The position numbers and the translations under genes were made by a program. A DNA stretch of 64,000 bases, from contig JAFIFG010000011.1 of NCBI GenBank assembly GCA_020832135.1, positions 1 to 64,000 of the forward strand, given 5' to 3'. Position 1 is the stretch's first letter. Each line of letters opens with the position of its first letter. The notes beneath the pieces are model-generated. The model searched no databases and was not told the DNA's origin. It was given only the letters and a program-made list of their open reading frames with translations. Positions 55,191 to 64,000 of the stretch are shown piece after piece. The DNA is from Clostridiaceae bacterium (GTDB taxonomy: Bacteria; Bacillota; Clostridia; Peptostreptococcales; Natronincolaceae).

Positions 55191-55228
55191 AAAAGGAGTT
55201 AATGGTGTAATCCATTGACTCCTTTTTA
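55191..55228 (+). terminator. Rho-independent terminator after the M20 gene
   Basis: AAAAAGGAGT..ATGG pairs with CCAT..ACTCCTTTTT. It is between converging genes. Confidence 0.88.
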
Positions 55229-55240
55229 CGGTTATCTATT

Positions 55241-55996
55241 TTAAAGTTCCACTTTTTTATCATAGACAGCACTGGTTAAGAAAAAGAATATTATAGAGAT
55301 CACCAACATAAGTCCAACCTGAGCTAGGAAAAACTCTGAAGATATACTTTGTCTAGTAGATTCAATATGCAAGTGCATGAATAATTTTAGCATTTCAGTA
55401 TAGATTCTTCCGATAATAACGTTAGAAATAACAAAAATAGCAAAAGTAATAAAACCTGAAAATCTTTTAAAGAGACTACCAACAATACTGCTGAAGAAGG
55501 CTACAAAAATGATTTGTATTACTCCTATAAATAAAAGGGTTACAAACTTTAAAAGCTCTTGTATTAACTGGTATTTAGATATAAAGCCTAAACCTTCTAC
55601 AAGAAGGTCACTACCTAAAAAATGCAAAGAACTTAATATACCAAGTAAAACACTGAGGCCCCCAAAAACAACCAACTGTGTTAAAATAGTTAATAGTTTA
55701 GATAAAAAAATAGTTTTTCCGCCAACTGGTAAAGACATGATAAGATAGATAGTATTGTTATTCCATTCACGTCTAATAGAGCTAAAGGTTCCAAGTAAAA
55801 TAACAAATAAAACGATGGAAAAGATGGTACTACTGGTAAAAGGGATAGTGCCAGGGTGCCAACCGGTGCTAGCTTTGTAAGCAAAATATAAATGTCCTAA
55901 TAGAATACCTACAAGCATAATTATATTTTCTAATTTCATAGACATGATGTCCTTCTTATAGAGAGTAGAAAGCATACTACCATTGGCTATTTTCAT
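55241..55996 (-). CDS. ABC-2 type permease of a YtrA-regulated transporter
   Basis: This 251-residue membrane protein has six hydrophobic segments and no binding-protein partner. It is the membrane half of an exporter of unknown substrate; such operons often answer to cell-wall antibiotics. Its start overlaps the ATPase gene end by 20 bases. Last gene of the minus-strand operon. Confidence 0.75.
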   Translation of the reverse strand: MKIANGSMLSTLYKKDIMSMKLENIIMLVGILLGHLYFAYKASTGWHPGTIPFTSSTIFSIVLFVILLGTFSSIRREWNNNTIYLIMSLPVGGKTIFLSKLLTILTQLVVFGGLSVLLGILSSLHFLGSDLLVEGLGFISKYQLIQELLKFVTLLFIGVIQIIFVAFFSSIVGSLFKRFSGFITFAIFVISNVIIGRIYTEMLKLFMHLHIESTRQSISSEFFLAQVGLMLVISIIFFFLTSAVYDKKVEL

Positions 55997-56684
55997 TTGA
56001 ATAGACCTCCTTCATTATTTCAATAAGAGATGCTCCATGTTCTTCCCTAAGTGTCTCTACATCACCATTTAGGGCAACTTTACCATTACGAATAAAAAAT
56101 ACTTCATCCAAAATTCCTTCTATTTCTCTGATTTCATGGGTGGTAATAAGTATGGTCTGGTCTCCTGCCCTATAATCCTTAATGATGGTTTCGATAATTC
56201 TATCTCTTGTTAAGATATCAATACCAGAAAGAGGTTCGTCTAATAAAATCAAATCGGCATTTCGAGAAAAGGAAAGTAGTAACTTAGCTTTTGCCCGCAT
56301 ACCTTTAGAGATTTTTTTAATAACCATAGAAGGTTTCAATTCTAAAAAACTCAATAATTCTTTATATTTTGCCTCATCCCAATCTCTGTAGAAGCTCTTT
56401 ACAAAATCAGCTGCTTGTTGGATCGTCATCCAGGAATATAAGTAGTCTATTTCAGGTAGGTAAGAGATAGAATTTCTTGTCTCCTGACTAGGATTTTTTC
56501 CATCAATAGAGAGACTACCTGAATTTGCTTTATTTAAACCTACCACCATTTTCAATAGGGTAGATTTACCTGAGCCGTTAGGGCCTAATATGCCAATAAT
56601 CTTACCCTTAGGAATAGACAAACAAATATGATCCAATGCTGTAGTTTTACCAAAGGTCTTTGTTACATTTTTAAATTCAATCAT
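55977..56684 (-). CDS. ABC-2 type ATPase of a YtrA-regulated transporter
   Basis: This 235-residue ATPase of the CcmA/YtrB type has Walker A GPNGSGKST, a Q-loop in SYLPEIDYLYSW, signature ISKGMRAKA and Walker B LILLDEPLSGIDI, plus TTHE. It overlaps the GntR gene by four bases. Pairs with the downstream permease as a drug/peptide efflux system. Confidence 0.88.
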   Translation of the reverse strand: MIEFKNVTKTFGKTTALDHICLSIPKGKIIGILGPNGSGKSTLLKMVVGLNKANSGSLSIDGKNPSQETRNSISYLPEIDYLYSWMTIQQAADFVKSFYRDWDEAKYKELLSFLELKPSMVIKKISKGMRAKAKLLLSFSRNADLILLDEPLSGIDILTRDRIIETIIKDYRAGDQTILITTHEIREIEGILDEVFFIRNGKVALNGDVETLREEHGASLIEIMKEVYSNENSQW

Positions 56685-57055
56685 GATAGTTCCTCCCCCA
56701 GTTTTTGTTGGTACTTCTCCACCAATTTAATTATTTCTTTATCGTCATAACCCAAAGATCTGATTTCTAAAATAAAGTTTTTTAATAAAGCTTCAGCCAT
56801 TTCCAACTGCAATTCCTCCAGTAATTGTTTTTTTTCAACGATAAAGGTTCCTTGACCTCGGATGGTTTCTGTTAACTCCATAGCTTCCATTTCACGATAA
56901 GCTCTTTGTACAGTGTTAGGGTTAACCTTCAACTGTTGAGCTAATTCCCTCTGAGAAGGGATTTTATCGCCTATTGTTAGTTCTCCACCTATGATTTGCT
57001 TTTTTATATAGTCAATAATTTGTAGGTATATGGGTTTTGTATGGTCAAAATTCAA
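56681..57055 (-). CDS. GntR family repressor of the YtrA subgroup
   Basis: This 124-residue regulator has the GntR winged helix (PIYLQIIDYIKKQIIGGELT, then GDKIPSQRELAQQLKVNPNT and VQRAYREMEAMELTETIRGQ) and only a short C-terminal helix, as in YtrA. TTG 57055 (start of NFDHTKP) is chosen because GGAGGTG is five bases upstream. A giant palindrome with its operator lies upstream. It probably represses its own operon until a wall-stress signal. Confidence 0.88.
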   Translation of the reverse strand: MNFDHTKPIYLQIIDYIKKQIIGGELTIGDKIPSQRELAQQLKVNPNTVQRAYREMEAMELTETIRGQGTFIVEKKQLLEELQLEMAEALLKNFILEIRSLGYDDKEIIKLVEKYQQKLGEELS

Positions 57056-57070
57056 AGTTGCACCTCCAGC

Positions 57071-57110
57071 ATTATGATAGTGCACTAGTATTATAGTGCA
57101 CTATCATAAT
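57071..57110. promoter_or_regulatory. Operator of the YtrA-type GntR regulator
   Basis: ATTATGATAGTGCACTA (57071-57087) is repeated inverted as TAGTGCACTATCATAAT (57094-57110). Each arm also contains the palindrome TAGTGCACTA. It spans the leader immediately upstream of the GntR start. Confidence 0.8.
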
Positions 57111-57224
57111 ACTGGTTATACTCGAAGATGTCAAGGGGTATTTAAAATTATTCTTGCAAAACCTGAGAGAAATAAATAAAATGCTAGGTAGGAAGAGAAG
57201 TTTACTAAGAATGAGGTGAAGACT

Positions 57225-57875
57225 GTGAGTGTAGTTTTGATTATAGAAGATGAAGAACCTATTAGAGAGCTAATCAAATTGAATTTAGATATGGCAGGTT
57301 ATGAAATACTAGAAGCTTGTGATGGGGAAGAGGGTCTTGAATATATAAACAATGAAAAAATAGACTTAGTACTTTTGGACATAATGCTTCCAAAACAGGA
57401 TGGTTATGAATTGCTGCCCAAAATTTTAAAAAAGAATATCCCCACCATCATGCTAACAGCTAAAGATAAATTAAAGGATAAAGTTAAAGGTTTAGATATG
57501 GGTGCGGATGACTATGTTACAAAACCTTTTGAAGCTATGGAGCTTCTAGCTCGAATCAAATCTGTTTTAAGGAGAGCAGCTACAGAAAAAACAAAGGTAC
57601 TATTTGATGATCTTGAAATTTGTTTAGAGCAGTGGAAGGTTTTAAAGGATGGTAAGGAAGTAGATCTAACCTATAAGGAGTTTGACTTATTGCGTTTATT
57701 AGTTCAAAATAAGGGAAATGCCATGTCTCGTGAGAGATTGCTGGAGTTAGTATGGGACTATGAATTTGAAGGGAATACCAGAACTGTTGATATGCACATT
57801 CAACGACTTAGAAATAAACTTGGAACAGATAAGATTAAAACAATCTATAAGGTTGGCTACCGCTTGGAGGATTAA
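57225..57875 (+). CDS. OmpR/PhoB-family response regulator
   Basis: This 216-residue protein has a receiver domain (IIEDEEP, phospho-acceptor Asp52 in VLLDIMLPKQDG, switch Thr in MLTAKD, Lys in VTKPF) and a winged-helix output domain (about 125-216, VDLTYKEFDLLRLL, TVDMHIQRLRNKLG). GTG 57225 is chosen because GAGGTG lies six bases upstream. Immediately upstream of its kinase gene. Signal unknown. Confidence 0.94.
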   Translation: MSVVLIIEDEEPIRELIKLNLDMAGYEILEACDGEEGLEYINNEKIDLVLLDIMLPKQDGYELLPKILKKNIPTIMLTAKDKLKDKVKGLDMGADDYVTKPFEAMELLARIKSVLRRAATEKTKVLFDDLEICLEQWKVLKDGKEVDLTYKEFDLLRLLVQNKGNAMSRERLLELVWDYEFEGNTRTVDMHIQRLRNKLGTDKIKTIYKVGYRLED

Positions 57876-57878
57876 AAA

Positions 57879-59306
57879 ATGAAGTTTGGATGGAAAATTT
57901 TTCTGCTTTGCATGGGAATTTATGTTATTTCCCTCACTATAACAGGGGTAGTAGTTACAGAAAACACCTATAGGAATTTATTGAAAAAAGAAGTGGAGCG
58001 TAGTTTAGAGGAAGAGAGTAATCTTCACTCTACTTTGGTTCTATATTTACTAAATAATCAACGTATTGCTACTGAAAGAATAGAACTTAAAAATTATAGT
58101 AAGAGCATGGTTGACATGATGAAAATGGATAGGAATTATTTAGAGATTTTTGATGAAAATCTCGATCTGTTAGCTACAAACGCTCCTGAAGCTTGGTTTT
58201 TTTCCCGGGAAGAGTTGGATGTAGCTTTAAAGGGTCAAAAAAACTTTGTTATGCGAAGAGATGAAGATAAACTTTATCTATTTGTTTCAAATTTATTAGA
58301 GATTGATGAAGAAAAGATTGTTTTATCTCTTGTAAAAGATATTACCCATGTGGCACATCATCGTCAAGGACAATACTTGTTTTTTATAAGGATTGGTCTG
58401 ATGGGTTTAGTTTTCGTAGCCCTGATTAGCTGGGGATTAAGCACATTACTTTTAAGACCCTTTAGAGAATTGAGTTTAACAGCACAAAATATTGCATCAG
58501 GAAATTATCATGTTCGGGCTCAAGTCAATAGGAAGGATGAAGTAGGACTATTAGCAGAGCAGTTTAACATCATGGCTGATGAGATTGAAGAAAATATTAG
58601 TCAATTGAAGGCAGAAGGACAACGACAGCAGCGTTTTATCGATAACCTGACCCATGAACTTAGAACACCCCTTACATCCATTATTGGCTACTCAGAATAT
58701 CTATTAAAGGCAAAATATAATCCTCAAATATTTGAAAAGAGCTTAAATTATATTTACTCTGAAGGAAATCGCATGTTGAAACTGGCTAAAACTTTAATGG
58801 ATATGATTTTAGTTCGTGAAAAACCACTACAGATTAAAGAACATCCAGTGATGCCTTTGTTAATAGAGGTCCAGAACATCATGAAGGTAAAGGCTAAAAA
58901 AAGAGGAATAATGTTAAATGTAGAAGGAGAGGATACTCTAGTTTCAATAGACCGAGATTTATTTAAAGTTGTTATTATAAACCTTGTGGATAATGCTATC
59001 AATGCCAGTAAGAAGGGGCAAAAAGTTACCTTAGGTACTCAGAAGATGTCAACAAAGACATGTGTTTTTGTGGAGGATGAGGGAAATGGCATGGAGAAGA
59101 GCGAAATCAACAAAGTAATGGAGCCTTTTTATCGTATTGATAAATCCCGTGCTAGAAAAGACGGAGGCATTGGTTTAGGATTAGCTATTTGCTATCAAAT
59201 ATTAGAAGAACATGATGCTACATTAGAAATAGAAAGTGAAGTTGGAATTGGCACAAGAATGAAAATGGACTTTCACCGTAAAGTTTACAAAAATGTTACA
59301 AATTAG
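57879..59306 (+). CDS. Membrane sensor histidine kinase
   Basis: This 475-residue kinase has two membrane helices (about 5-28 and 167-188) flanking an extracellular sensor domain. It has HAMP (about 190-240), HisKA with NLTHELRTPLTSI (His259) and an HATPase domain (INLVDNAINAS, EDEGNGM, GGIGLGLAI). Three bases after the response regulator. Its extracellular part has no recognised fold. Confidence 0.94.
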   Translation: MKFGWKIFLLCMGIYVISLTITGVVVTENTYRNLLKKEVERSLEEESNLHSTLVLYLLNNQRIATERIELKNYSKSMVDMMKMDRNYLEIFDENLDLLATNAPEAWFFSREELDVALKGQKNFVMRRDEDKLYLFVSNLLEIDEEKIVLSLVKDITHVAHHRQGQYLFFIRIGLMGLVFVALISWGLSTLLLRPFRELSLTAQNIASGNYHVRAQVNRKDEVGLLAEQFNIMADEIEENISQLKAEGQRQQRFIDNLTHELRTPLTSIIGYSEYLLKAKYNPQIFEKSLNYIYSEGNRMLKLAKTLMDMILVREKPLQIKEHPVMPLLIEVQNIMKVKAKKRGIMLNVEGEDTLVSIDRDLFKVVIINLVDNAINASKKGQKVTLGTQKMSTKTCVFVEDEGNGMEKSEINKVMEPFYRIDKSRARKDGGIGLGLAICYQILEEHDATLEIESEVGIGTRMKMDFHRKVYKNVTN

Positions 59307-59377
59307 AAGTAAGTTAGATAAACCTCCCTGCTATAATAACCTTGTAAAGAAAAAAAATAGTAGGGAGGATGTTAAAA

Positions 59378-59641
59378 ATGAAAAAAATAATTACACTTTT
59401 AATGGTGCTTGTACTTGGATTAACTGTAATGGTTGGATGTACTGGTGGGGATGAACCAGCAGTAGAACAAAATGAGCCTGCAGTAGAGGAAGAGGTAACT
59501 ATTGAACTGGAAGAAAATGAAGAAGAAGTAACTGAAGAAGAGGCAACTGAAGAAGTTGAAGAGGAAGAAGAAGTAGCTGGTGAAGAAGATGAAGAGCAAG
59601 ATTTAGAAGAAACAGAAGAAGAAGAAGAAGAGAAAAACTAA
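59378..59641 (+). CDS. Small glutamate-rich lipoprotein
   Basis: This 87-residue protein has an N-terminal signal and lipobox MVGC (about residue 21). The rest is almost entirely Glu/Asp with few Val/Thr, for example EEEVTIELEENEEEV and a long run of acidic residues to the end. Low-complexity codons (GAA/GAG repeats). Probably an unfolded anionic surface peptide; may bind cations. Function unknown. Confidence 0.65.
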   Translation: MKKIITLLMVLVLGLTVMVGCTGGDEPAVEQNEPAVEEEVTIELEENEEEVTEEEATEEVEEEEEVAGEEDEEQDLEETEEEEEEKN

Positions 59642-59657
59642 ATAATATAAATAACCT

Positions 59658-59690
59658 AGAGATCTGTTTTAAAGCGGATCTCTTTTTTTT
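59658..59690 (+). terminator. Rho-independent terminator
   Basis: AGAGATC (59658-59664) pairs with GATCTCT (59677-59683), and T-run follows. Confidence 0.85.
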
Positions 59691-59741
59691 CTATTTAAAA
59701 AAATGTATAATAAGTAAGAGATCCATGAGAGGAATGATAGC

Positions 59742-61532
59742 ATGAAAAAAATAGTTTTTCTCTTTTTATTCATAGTCCTTCTGACCGGTTGTGCTCAAGA
59801 GGAAATAAAGGAGGGAGAAGTTTATGTGGTGAAAGTGGATCATTATTCCGAAGAGTCGTTGGGTGATTTGTTAAACGTTGAAGGAAGAATGCCCTTTCAA
59901 AAGTATGTTAATCAAAGTTTTATTGATGAGAGCAATGCTAATCGAATATTATTGACCATCGATCCAAATGGAAAAGAAATGTATTGGATGGAGAGAATAG
60001 AAATAGATGGTTTTATGCCAGTGGTAAAGGGAGAGACGAGAGAGAAGGTTAGAATTAGTAAGGAAGACATAGCTACGGGAGAACAGAAGATTGTAATAAA
60101 AGAAATTCCTTTTGTATCTAAGGTGCTATGGAATGCTAAGGGGAACCTGGTGGCTTTTGGTGGTGGAGAAAGACTAACAATTTATGATGCAGAAAATAAA
60201 AGCACCATTATGAAAGAAAAACTGCAGGAAGATACTATAACTAACTTTTTTTGGTCTCCTACTGATGAAAACAAGCTTTATTCGGAACAAACTAATTTAG
60301 CCAACGGCAGTATTTATTATCTAACTTCTCAAAAAAAGGTGGAGGCATATGAAACCAGAGAGGAAACCTACTACAAGGGAAAATTAGATAGTAATTACTA
60401 CTATGGAACAAAATGGGATTTAGTTAATGGGGAGATTAAAACAGTTATTTTAGATAAGCAAGGAAAAATTATAAAGGGTTTAACCCCTGGTAGATTTAGA
60501 GATGCCTATCAAAAATCTCTAGTGGTAGTGGGGGAAGGAGAATTTGGATTATATTATATTAAAGATATTAATCGTTCACAAGAGGTGATCACTCTAACTG
60601 AGGAGCATGTCTATGATGTTAAATTTATTACTGATGGAAAGATTGCTTATACTACAAAGACAAAGGATATAGAGGAAAATTCCTTCTATTTAAATATAGT
60701 TAGTGATACTGGAAGACAGCTAAAAAAGATGAAAGTTTATGGTGATAGTATTGCGGTTTTACCGGATGGAAAAGCTGGATATATTAGTGGACCACATTGG
60801 CAGCTAGTAGATTTTATACAGAATAATAAGGTTAACAGTAGTACCGTAGAAGGTGAAGAGACTAATGACCTTCAGGAAATATATCCAGTAATTAGGGGGG
60901 CAATGACTACACTTTATGATTTTGAACTTAAGGGCCAACAAAACAGAAATAAAATAAAGAAGTATTTCAAAAATACCCATGCTCCTGAGCAATGGGCATA
61001 TTTCGATATAGAAAAGATGTTTGAAGAAAGGCCTGCCAGCAAGCCAACAGGAGATTACGTCATAAGCATTGAATTAAAGAGCTACGATATGACCTTAAGT
61101 GGTGATGAAGCATCTATAACAATTGGAGTTAATACAAAAAACTCTTATGGTAGAAGTGTAGACATGGAGTATGCTTTAGAATTAATAAAAAAGGAAGGCA
61201 GTTGGTATATAACAGGTTTCAGCACATTTCCTTATTCTCCAGAGTACAAGGAAATAAGTATCATAGTTGAAGAAACTATAGCTAGTATTCAAAAGGGAAA
61301 GCTTTTTTCAGGAGAACTTAAGGATAAGGAAATAAGCATTGGACAAATTCAATTTTGGATAAGTGGGATGTCTCAATTAGCCCCCAGTGTAGAGAATGCC
61401 AATGCAGCAAAAGTTTTTTTAAAAGTAAGTAATCAAGATAAAGAAGAAATTTATAAATTGGTATTGGAAAAAATGAATGAAAGTTATTGGGAGCCTACTA
61501 AGCTTAGTGGAGAGGATTTGAGTTCCTTGTAG
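59742..61532 (+). CDS. Large lipoprotein, WD/beta-propeller-like
   Basis: This 596-residue lipoprotein has lipobox LTGC (Cys17). Residues about 100-380 show repeating short strands with W/Y (VLWNAKGNLVAFGGGERLTI, FFWSPTDENKLYS, VYDVKFITDGKIAYTT, VLPDGKAGYISGPHWQ) that suggest a beta-propeller. A C-terminal domain (about 390-590) may be a separate fold with NTF2-like features. No catalytic motif. Function unknown. Confidence 0.65.
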   Translation: MKKIVFLFLFIVLLTGCAQEEIKEGEVYVVKVDHYSEESLGDLLNVEGRMPFQKYVNQSFIDESNANRILLTIDPNGKEMYWMERIEIDGFMPVVKGETREKVRISKEDIATGEQKIVIKEIPFVSKVLWNAKGNLVAFGGGERLTIYDAENKSTIMKEKLQEDTITNFFWSPTDENKLYSEQTNLANGSIYYLTSQKKVEAYETREETYYKGKLDSNYYYGTKWDLVNGEIKTVILDKQGKIIKGLTPGRFRDAYQKSLVVVGEGEFGLYYIKDINRSQEVITLTEEHVYDVKFITDGKIAYTTKTKDIEENSFYLNIVSDTGRQLKKMKVYGDSIAVLPDGKAGYISGPHWQLVDFIQNNKVNSSTVEGEETNDLQEIYPVIRGAMTTLYDFELKGQQNRNKIKKYFKNTHAPEQWAYFDIEKMFEERPASKPTGDYVISIELKSYDMTLSGDEASITIGVNTKNSYGRSVDMEYALELIKKEGSWYITGFSTFPYSPEYKEISIIVEETIASIQKGKLFSGELKDKEISIGQIQFWISGMSQLAPSVENANAAKVFLKVSNQDKEEIYKLVLEKMNESYWEPTKLSGEDLSSL

Positions 61533-61537
61533 TAAAA

Positions 61538-61596
61538 GTACTAAAAAGAGTTGAGGGTATTTAGTTTTAACTAAATACCCTCAACTCTTTTAGTAC
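61538..61596. terminator. Very long bidirectional hairpin
   Basis: GTACTAAAAAGAGTTGAGGG... pairs with ...CCCTCAACTCTTTTAGTAC over about 28 bp with a single bulge and a tiny loop. It separates converging genes. Confidence 0.9.
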
Positions 61597-61659
61597 CAAA
61601 TAAATCTGGTAACCATGTGGTTAAGAAAACTCTATAAATTCCAAAGCTTATAGTTACTA

Positions 61660-62757
61660 TTAAGGTAGTATAGCTAAAATAATAGGGGATAGATCCACCC
61701 CATAGTACTCTCCTTCAAACCATGCTATCTTTAATGCATCATCATATAATATAACATTTTCAAGCACGATAGTGGTATCAAAAGAACTAGTATCGAAGGG
61801 GTGACTTGTAAGGAAAAAACCATAATAGTTTACATCATTTTTAGTAATACCTTCATTACCATTTAATATTGTTTCAAAACTGGAAACAACATTGTTATCT
61901 GGAGTGATTTTGTTATTTTTTTGGATGCTGTCTAAAAGTAGCTGAAAATCCTCTACAACAATACGTTCTACTTGAGGATCTGAATTTTCATCAATAAGAC
62001 TAGTATGGAGAACTTCCACTGAAACGTAATTATTTAGGTCTTTAAGCTGTCTATTTAAATCCTTTAGGATTGCTTCTAGTTCAGGTCCTTTATAGAGGAC
62101 CTGTTGTTGATTTTCTACAGATTCTACAAAATAGTCCCCTTGCCAGCTTATTATTTTAGAATACCATTTTCCTTCAGGTCTATAATTGATCCACATGGTA
62201 CCCTTGTGCTCTTCAAAACTATATTGTGATGGGTCTACTACTTCTACCAATTCTAATCTTTGAAGAGCTTCACCGAACTCCTCTAATAAGGTCTCTTCAT
62301 TCTCAATGCTTATGCTTTTACCATATAAAGTTGCAGATGAACCGCTATGATCTTTGCTAATTATAAAGCCAACTTTTGGAACTTCAAACCGAAAATTCAG
62401 CCTAGTAGGTCTGGTTGCTTCAGCATTTCTTACATAATTAACCGCTTGGATACGAAAGCTAGCCATGGTCATTATAGGCAATAATAACAGAGCCACTATG
62501 CCTATAGCATATTGTTTTTTACATTTCTCTATAGAACATCTTTCAATAAACCTAGTATAAATTAAATAACCTATTGAAGCCACTATAATAGCACCCATAA
62601 TTCCTGTATAAAATCTAGGCAAATGGCGGTTATTCATAGGTGGTAGTGTCCATCGCAGTAATCTCCAAATGATTCCACTAAATATGGATAACCCTAGATA
62701 GTAACCTAATAGGCCGCTTCCACATAAAGCAATAATTTTATCTATTTTTATCTTCAT
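61660..62757 (-). CDS. Membrane protein in ECF sigma operon
   Basis: This 365-residue protein has four N-terminal hydrophobic segments (residues about 5-110) and a large external C-terminal domain rich in Asp/Glu. No family recognised. Its start overlaps the stop of the anti-sigma gene by one base (TAATG), so the two are coupled. Probably an accessory or effector of the sigma/anti-sigma switch. Confidence 0.6.
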   Translation of the reverse strand: MKIKIDKIIALCGSGLLGYYLGLSIFSGIIWRLLRWTLPPMNNRHLPRFYTGIMGAIIVASIGYLIYTRFIERCSIEKCKKQYAIGIVALLLLPIMTMASFRIQAVNYVRNAEATRPTRLNFRFEVPKVGFIISKDHSGSSATLYGKSISIENEETLLEEFGEALQRLELVEVVDPSQYSFEEHKGTMWINYRPEGKWYSKIISWQGDYFVESVENQQQVLYKGPELEAILKDLNRQLKDLNNYVSVEVLHTSLIDENSDPQVERIVVEDFQLLLDSIQKNNKITPDNNVVSSFETILNGNEGITKNDVNYYGFFLTSHPFDTSSFDTTIVLENVILYDDALKIAWFEGEYYGVDLSPIILAILP

Positions 62758-63719
62758 TATTTTATACCTCCCGATACTTCTATAAGATGCGATAGTGTGT
62801 CATCTGATAGTTGATGAAAATGACGACTACCCATAAACATGGTGCCGGTGTCTGTGTCCACATGGGCAATGACCTGACCTCCACCTTGGAACTGAATCAA
62901 TAACTCCAGGCCTTCTTTTAGATTCATAGCAGGATAAGAATCTAAGGAAGTGGCTTCAGAAAGACCGGAAATAATATTATTATATCTGGCTTCATGGAGA
63001 TTGTATTGGTCAATTTTGACTATCCAGCTAGTACTGAATTCTTGTTTTTCATAGATGATTGCAGATTTGATTCCTTCTAGGTTTTCTATTTTCGTAAGGG
63101 TGTTATTGTAAACACCATATATAGCACCAAACCAAAGGGCAAAGATCATTGTAGCAGATAGAATAAATCGAAGAATTCTTTTCCGCTGAAAAACCCTCTT
63201 GTCACTGGTTAGATAGCCTACTGCCATGGCAAGAAACATAGCTACTAAAGCCGGTGTTACTAGTTCTACGATAAGACCTAGTATAGGATTGTAGGGGAAA
63301 TAGCCCATTCCCCTTTGAAAATGGGAATACATTGGGTCCCACTGGTTTAATTTGTATCTAGAAAAAAAGATTCCCAACATAAATTCTGCAAGTTTATAGG
63401 GCAAAGCCATGATAGCTTTGGTTACAATAAAACTATCAGAAGTATATTTGAGAGAAAATAAACCCAATAAAAATCCTAAGAAACCATAGGCATAAATCCG
63501 GCGAATGCCTTTACGATGAGCCTTTATTTTCTCCACCAATATTTCATCACTTATTTCAATAGTTTGCTGTTGAAGCTTTAAAGGATGATCCAACAATTCA
63601 TCTAACTTTTGTTGACAATCATCACAGAGATCGATATGTTCCTCCATTTTTTTCATTTTTTCAGGAGAAAGTTTTTCCTCTAAATAATCTGGTAATTGAT
63701 GTTTGTATGGGCAAGGCAT
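62757..63719 (-). CDS. Putative zinc-finger anti-sigma factor
   Basis: This 320-residue protein starts with a zf-HC2-like domain (CPYKHQLPDYLEEKLSPEKM then EEHIDLCDDC, with the H-x3-C-x2-C pattern) and then has four or five membrane helices (about 75-200) and an external C-terminal domain. It directly follows the ECF sigma gene and should hold that sigma at the membrane. Confidence 0.8.
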   Translation of the reverse strand: MPCPYKHQLPDYLEEKLSPEKMKKMEEHIDLCDDCQQKLDELLDHPLKLQQQTIEISDEILVEKIKAHRKGIRRIYAYGFLGFLLGLFSLKYTSDSFIVTKAIMALPYKLAEFMLGIFFSRYKLNQWDPMYSHFQRGMGYFPYNPILGLIVELVTPALVAMFLAMAVGYLTSDKRVFQRKRILRFILSATMIFALWFGAIYGVYNNTLTKIENLEGIKSAIIYEKQEFSTSWIVKIDQYNLHEARYNNIISGLSEATSLDSYPAMNLKEGLELLIQFQGGGQVIAHVDTDTGTMFMGSRHFHQLSDDTLSHLIEVSGGIK

Positions 63720-64000
63720 TTAATATCCCTCCAATTCTTTGTATATTTTCTGAAATTCACTTCTTGCTCGATAAATAGCCACCTTTACAGTGTTTAATTT
63801 TGTGTCTGTAATTTCACTAATTTCTTGATAAGATAAATTTTGCAGATCCCTTAGAATAATAAAGGTTCTATGTTTCTCATTCATTTCCATTAAAGTTTCT
63901 TTAATATATCTCTGAGATTCATTATTTAAAAGGTGATCTTCAGGAGTAGAACCATTGGCAATCATAAATCTCTCCAGTACATCCATTTCATTGGTTAAGA
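63720..64000 (-). CDS. ECF-type RNA polymerase sigma factor (partial)
   Basis: Only the C-terminal part is in the window. It includes region 4 (LMEMNEKHRTFIILRDLQNL, SYQEISEITDTKLNTVKVAIYRARSEF). The frame is open through the window edge at 64000 and upstream codons (LTNEMDVLERFMI) match the region 2-4 linker, so the true start and region 2 lie outside. It is the upstream gene of the sigma, anti-sigma, membrane-protein operon. Confidence 0.85.
   Translation of the reverse strand, partial: LTNEMDVLERFMIANGSTPEDHLLNNESQRYIKETLMEMNEKHRTFIILRDLQNLSYQEISEITDTKLNTVKVAIYRARSEFQKIYKELEGY

Overview
The window reads as the chromosome of a low-GC, spore-forming anaerobic Firmicute of the Clostridia, most like Alkaliphilus and its relatives. 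That assignment is inferred from AT-rich DNA, strong AAGGAGG-type ribosome sites, many TTG/GTG starts, a sigI/rsgI pair, a sufCBDSU operon, gatCAB, a double-cubane-cluster protein and UGA-decoded selenoproteins. No rRNA, tRNA, CRISPR, insertion sequence or prophage was seen.

Layout. 1-6.8 kb: metal and stress genes (CDF and ZIP transporters, a BaeRF-like protein, a broken csbD, a PAQR membrane protein, a ferritin-like protein, a nitroreductase). 6.9-17 kb: a multi-PAS histidine kinase, an ABC-F ATPase, sucCD, a nitric-oxide/iron defence cluster (ric, a DUF1858 protein, an unknown protein, a hemerythrin-like protein) and mutY. 17-20 kb: a glycine betaine ABC transporter on the minus strand. 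20.5-28.9 kb: a SurA-like lipoprotein, a YbaK deacylase, a GH18 relic and the suf operon. 29-36 kb: gatCAB, a nitrilase and a GNAT on opposite strands, and an NhaC-type antiporter. 36-40 kb: ung and the sigma-I/anti-sigma-I module, with a probable sigma-I target gene. 54-64 kb: an M20 peptidase that appears to start at ATT, a YtrA-type GntR/ABC operon under a large palindrome, a two-component system, lipoproteins and an ECF sigma/anti-sigma operon cut by the window edge.

The exciting part is 41.9-53.7 kb. An ArsR-family sensor with CmtR-like cysteines precedes an operon encoding a thioredoxin-like protein (CPSC), an ArsP-type permease, a lipoprotein ending in Cys-Cys-COOH, an ABC binding protein, a MerB-like organometal lyase, a second small binding protein, an ABC permease, an ABC ATPase and a DsrE-like protein. 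Two of these genes are interrupted by in-frame UGA codons. In the MerB-like gene the UGA falls at the catalytic cysteine pair. In the ABC permease it falls inside a membrane helix. Each UGA is followed at a suitable distance by a hairpin with G in the first two loop positions, as expected of a bacterial SECIS element. I therefore read both as selenoproteins; ordinary gene callers would truncate them. The set matches what I remember as the SAO (selenocysteine-assisted organometal) system with Sao family names. That recall could not be checked here. Almost every protein carries a Cys-Cys, Cys-Sec or CxxC site, which fits hand-over of a soft metal or organometal (organomercury or similar) to a lyase and out through a transporter. 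A double-cubane-cluster reductase and a second ABC transporter, whose binding protein also has a Cys-Cys pair, follow directly and may extend the system. The last sao gene (saoD) appears broken by an internal deletion.
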